From the NCBI GenBank assembly GCA_963680875.1, contig OY804575.1:27881034-27945033 (forward strand): a DNA stretch of 64,000 bases. Direction: 5' to 3'. Made by a program: the position numbers and the translations under genes. The first letter of the stretch is position 1. Each line of letters begins with the position of its first letter. Below are positions 61,810 through 64,000 of the stretch, in pieces. Under the pieces are notes generated by a model that was not told the DNA's origin, did not search any database, and saw nothing but the letters and a program-made list of their open reading frames with translations. The DNA comes from Bathymodiolus brooksi. Lineage: Eukaryota > Mollusca > Bivalvia > Mytilida > Modiolidae.

Positions 61810-62545
61810 ACATGAACACCACTAAAACCTGGGGATTAACTAAGGTGTTCTGTAGGGTTAAGCTGTTCCTGTTCCACTATAGGTGGCGCCAGTCGTGTTT
61901 CTGTTACACGACACAACATGAACACCACTAAAACCTGGGGATTAACTAAGGTGTTCTGTAGGGTTAAGCTGTTCCTGTTCCACTATAGGTGGCGCCAGTC
62001 GTGTTTCTGTTACACGACACAACATGAACACCACTAAAACCTGGGGATTAACTAAGGTGTTCTGTAGGGTTAAGCTGTTCCTGTTCCACTATAGGTGGCG
62101 CCAGTCGTGTTTCTGTTACACGACACAACATGAACACCACTAAAACCTGGGGATTAACTAAGGTGTTCTGTAGGGTTAAGCTGTTCCTGTTCCACTATAG
62201 GTGGCGCCAGTCGTGTTTCTGTTACACGACACAACATGAACACCACTAAAACCTGGGGATTAACTAAGGTGTTCTGTAGGGTTAAGCTGTTCCTGTTCCA
62301 CTATAGGTGGCGCCAGTCGTGTTTCTGTTACACGACACAACATGAACACCACTAAAACCTGGGGATTAACTAAGGTGTTCTGTAGGGTTAAGCTGTTCCT
62401 GTTCCACTATAGGTGGCGCCAGTCGTGTTTCTGTTACACGACACAACATGAACACCACTAAAACCTGGGGATTAACTAAGGTGCTCTGTAGGGCTGTTCC
62501 TGTTCCAGTATAGGTGGCGCCAGTCGTTTACACGACAAGAACATC
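61810..62545. repeat. 106-bp minisatellite derived from the Penelope-like end
   Basis: Seven units start at 61810, 61916, 62022, 62128, 62234, 62340 and 62446. The last is shortened and diverged. Each has AACACCACTAAAACCTGGGG, AAGGTGTTCTGTAGGGTTAA, GCTGTTCCTGTTCCACTATA and GGTGGCGCCAGTCGTG. The inverse of 47150-47240 reads CACTAAAACAGGGGG.., AGGTGCTCCGGAAGGGTTAG, CTGTTCCACTAG and GACACCCGTCGTG in the same order. Confidence 0.93.
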
Positions 62546-64000
62546 ATTTGTTAATGGACAAAAATAAATTTAATGCTGCATAACATCATTATGCTTTGCA
62601 AATTTAGAGATGTGGGGCGCACGTCCCACTACCACGTACATGGTCACAATCTCATAAAAACGTTATAACACTCCCTGATCACAATTCAAATTTTCTTTTT
62701 TCCTTCTTTTCTTCATTCTACTAGTAAATTTCCTACAATCTACATGGGGTATTTCTGCACGATAAACTCCTTTTACAGTTTTACTGTGTATAAAAGTGTC
62801 CAATTCATTTGTTGAGATATTTAATCTAATCTGAGACGCACGCGCGTGATAGACCATCCAACTACCCATATGAAACACAGTAATCACGCATATTATCACG
62901 CTAATGACGGTTCAAATAACGTAAGTGGATCGCCATATAAAAAGAAACAAAAATCCAACAAATTTCTAATTTTAATTTTATATTGTGCTAGAAGTATATT
63001 GCTCATTCCGAAACACCAAGAACGGAAAATTACTTTCGGAATTTCTTTTGTTTATACAACGAATCTAAGTAGTTCGAGTAGTTGACTTTTGACCTCAAGT
63101 CTGCCATAACTTACATGGGTTCGTTGCGTGTGTTCGATCACCGCTACCCATTTCAAGTGTTAAAATCTTAAGACACCAAGCCGATGTCATGGTTTACCTG
63201 TCAGTTCGTTGTAACTGTCAGGGTTTTCCTCGCTTAAGTCTATTAGTCACGATATAGGTGAACATTACAGCAAGTGACGAATGACTAGATATATAATGCA
63301 ACCAATAAATAATAAATCCTACAGGTTAAAGGTGACGTCGGGACCGTGTTAACATTTTGCTCTCCGCGCGAAAAAGAGGAGTTGGTAGATGTGATCGGAC
63401 TTTTTTTCCTCTGTAACATGACCCCAGCGATTACTTTTCTGTTGCTCATCAGACTTGCTGCAAGTTGTCTTGTACTAGCAAAGAATGTGGCTTTTCTCCG
63501 AATACAAGAGGGTCATTAACATAATCCGTCATATAACGGGTGTGTTTGATTGGTCCCGCACAACCAGCTAACGAACCTTTCTAATGGGCAATACACCATG
63601 GAGCGTTGAAACTTGGTTCTATTTCTATACCCCGGGGTTCCTGTAGAGGAATTGTGACAATGATGAAATACTGCTACTAGATATTTTCTTAAAATGTAGC
63701 TAAAAAAGAGGGGGCAAAATAAAGTACAAATGTATCTATACGACTAATTACAAGTTATTGAGATACAACACCTGATTTTTTTATTTGTTAATTGGTATAG
63801 TTAATGACATGGATTGTCAATATAACATTTCCATTCGGAAGTCTTTTGCTGTATATATCTGTAAATTATCCAAATAAAATACTGACACAAATTGTTTTCA
63901 TTTGACGTGGGAGAATACAGTGTTTCCATGAACTGTGTAAAACTGTTAATTAATTTTGAAAATGACCCATTTACTGAAAAAATGCCATGTCTCATCATAC
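62546..64000. other. Right edge, no supportable feature
   Basis: AT-rich sequence with short unsupported open frames on both strands. No tandem repeats, element ends or recognisable protein motifs were seen. Confidence 0.45.

Overview
This is eukaryotic, AT-rich, intron-bearing and transposon-dense DNA. A tRNA-derived SINE of a type common in molluscs, microsatellite-tailed LINEs, terminal-inverted-repeat elements with TATGTCTCCC and ATGTCCCCC ends, and the style of the one host gene all point to a mollusc, possibly a bivalve. The species call is an inference. No prokaryotic genes, CRISPR arrays, rRNA or intact tRNA genes were seen.

Host gene. The only convincing host gene is a minus-strand orthologue of KLHDC10, a kelch-repeat substrate receptor of CUL2 ubiquitin ligases. 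I assembled seven exons by hand: 27613-27520, 23721-23585, 23165-23081, 22714-22560, 21292-21150, 2144-2060 and 396-330. All junctions are GT-AG and the frame stays open for 255 codons. The 3' exons lie off the left edge. Intron 5 (2145-21149, 19.0 kb) is about 97% one 83-92 bp tandem satellite of roughly 200 units, with one hAT-like insertion near its left end. Intron 1 carries a SINE and a 1.1 kb Mutator-like element that contains a piece of a RecQ-like helicase gene.

Right half. From 28 kb to the right edge I see only mobile and repetitive DNA. A dead LINE (28.1-29.5 kb) is split by a Harbinger-like MITE. A LINE-related repeat R exists as two copies (R1 31.2-32.6 kb, R2 52.4-53.9 kb). In R1 a 25-bp motif, present once in R2, has grown into an 11 kb satellite (32.6-43.9 kb), and three copies of one hAT-like MITE ride on its higher-order repeats. 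A 3.3 kb segment occurs twice in direct orientation (45.44-48.75 and 55.26-58.61 kb). It holds a dead Penelope-like reverse transcriptase and a TIR element with a TTTC microsatellite. Between the copies lie the broken remains of a family-B DNA polymerase gene of Polinton-like type, copy R2, and a second Mutator-like element. At 61.0-62.5 kb, one 63-bp array has grown from a SINE and one 106-bp array from the end of a Penelope-like element.

Main theme. Four tandem arrays in this window (25, 41, 63 and 106 bp) can each be traced to a single-copy segment of a dispersed repeat seen elsewhere in the same window. The window therefore gives before-and-after snapshots of satellite birth from transposons. 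I did not find a gene system that acts as a coordinated pathway. All alignments were done by eye.
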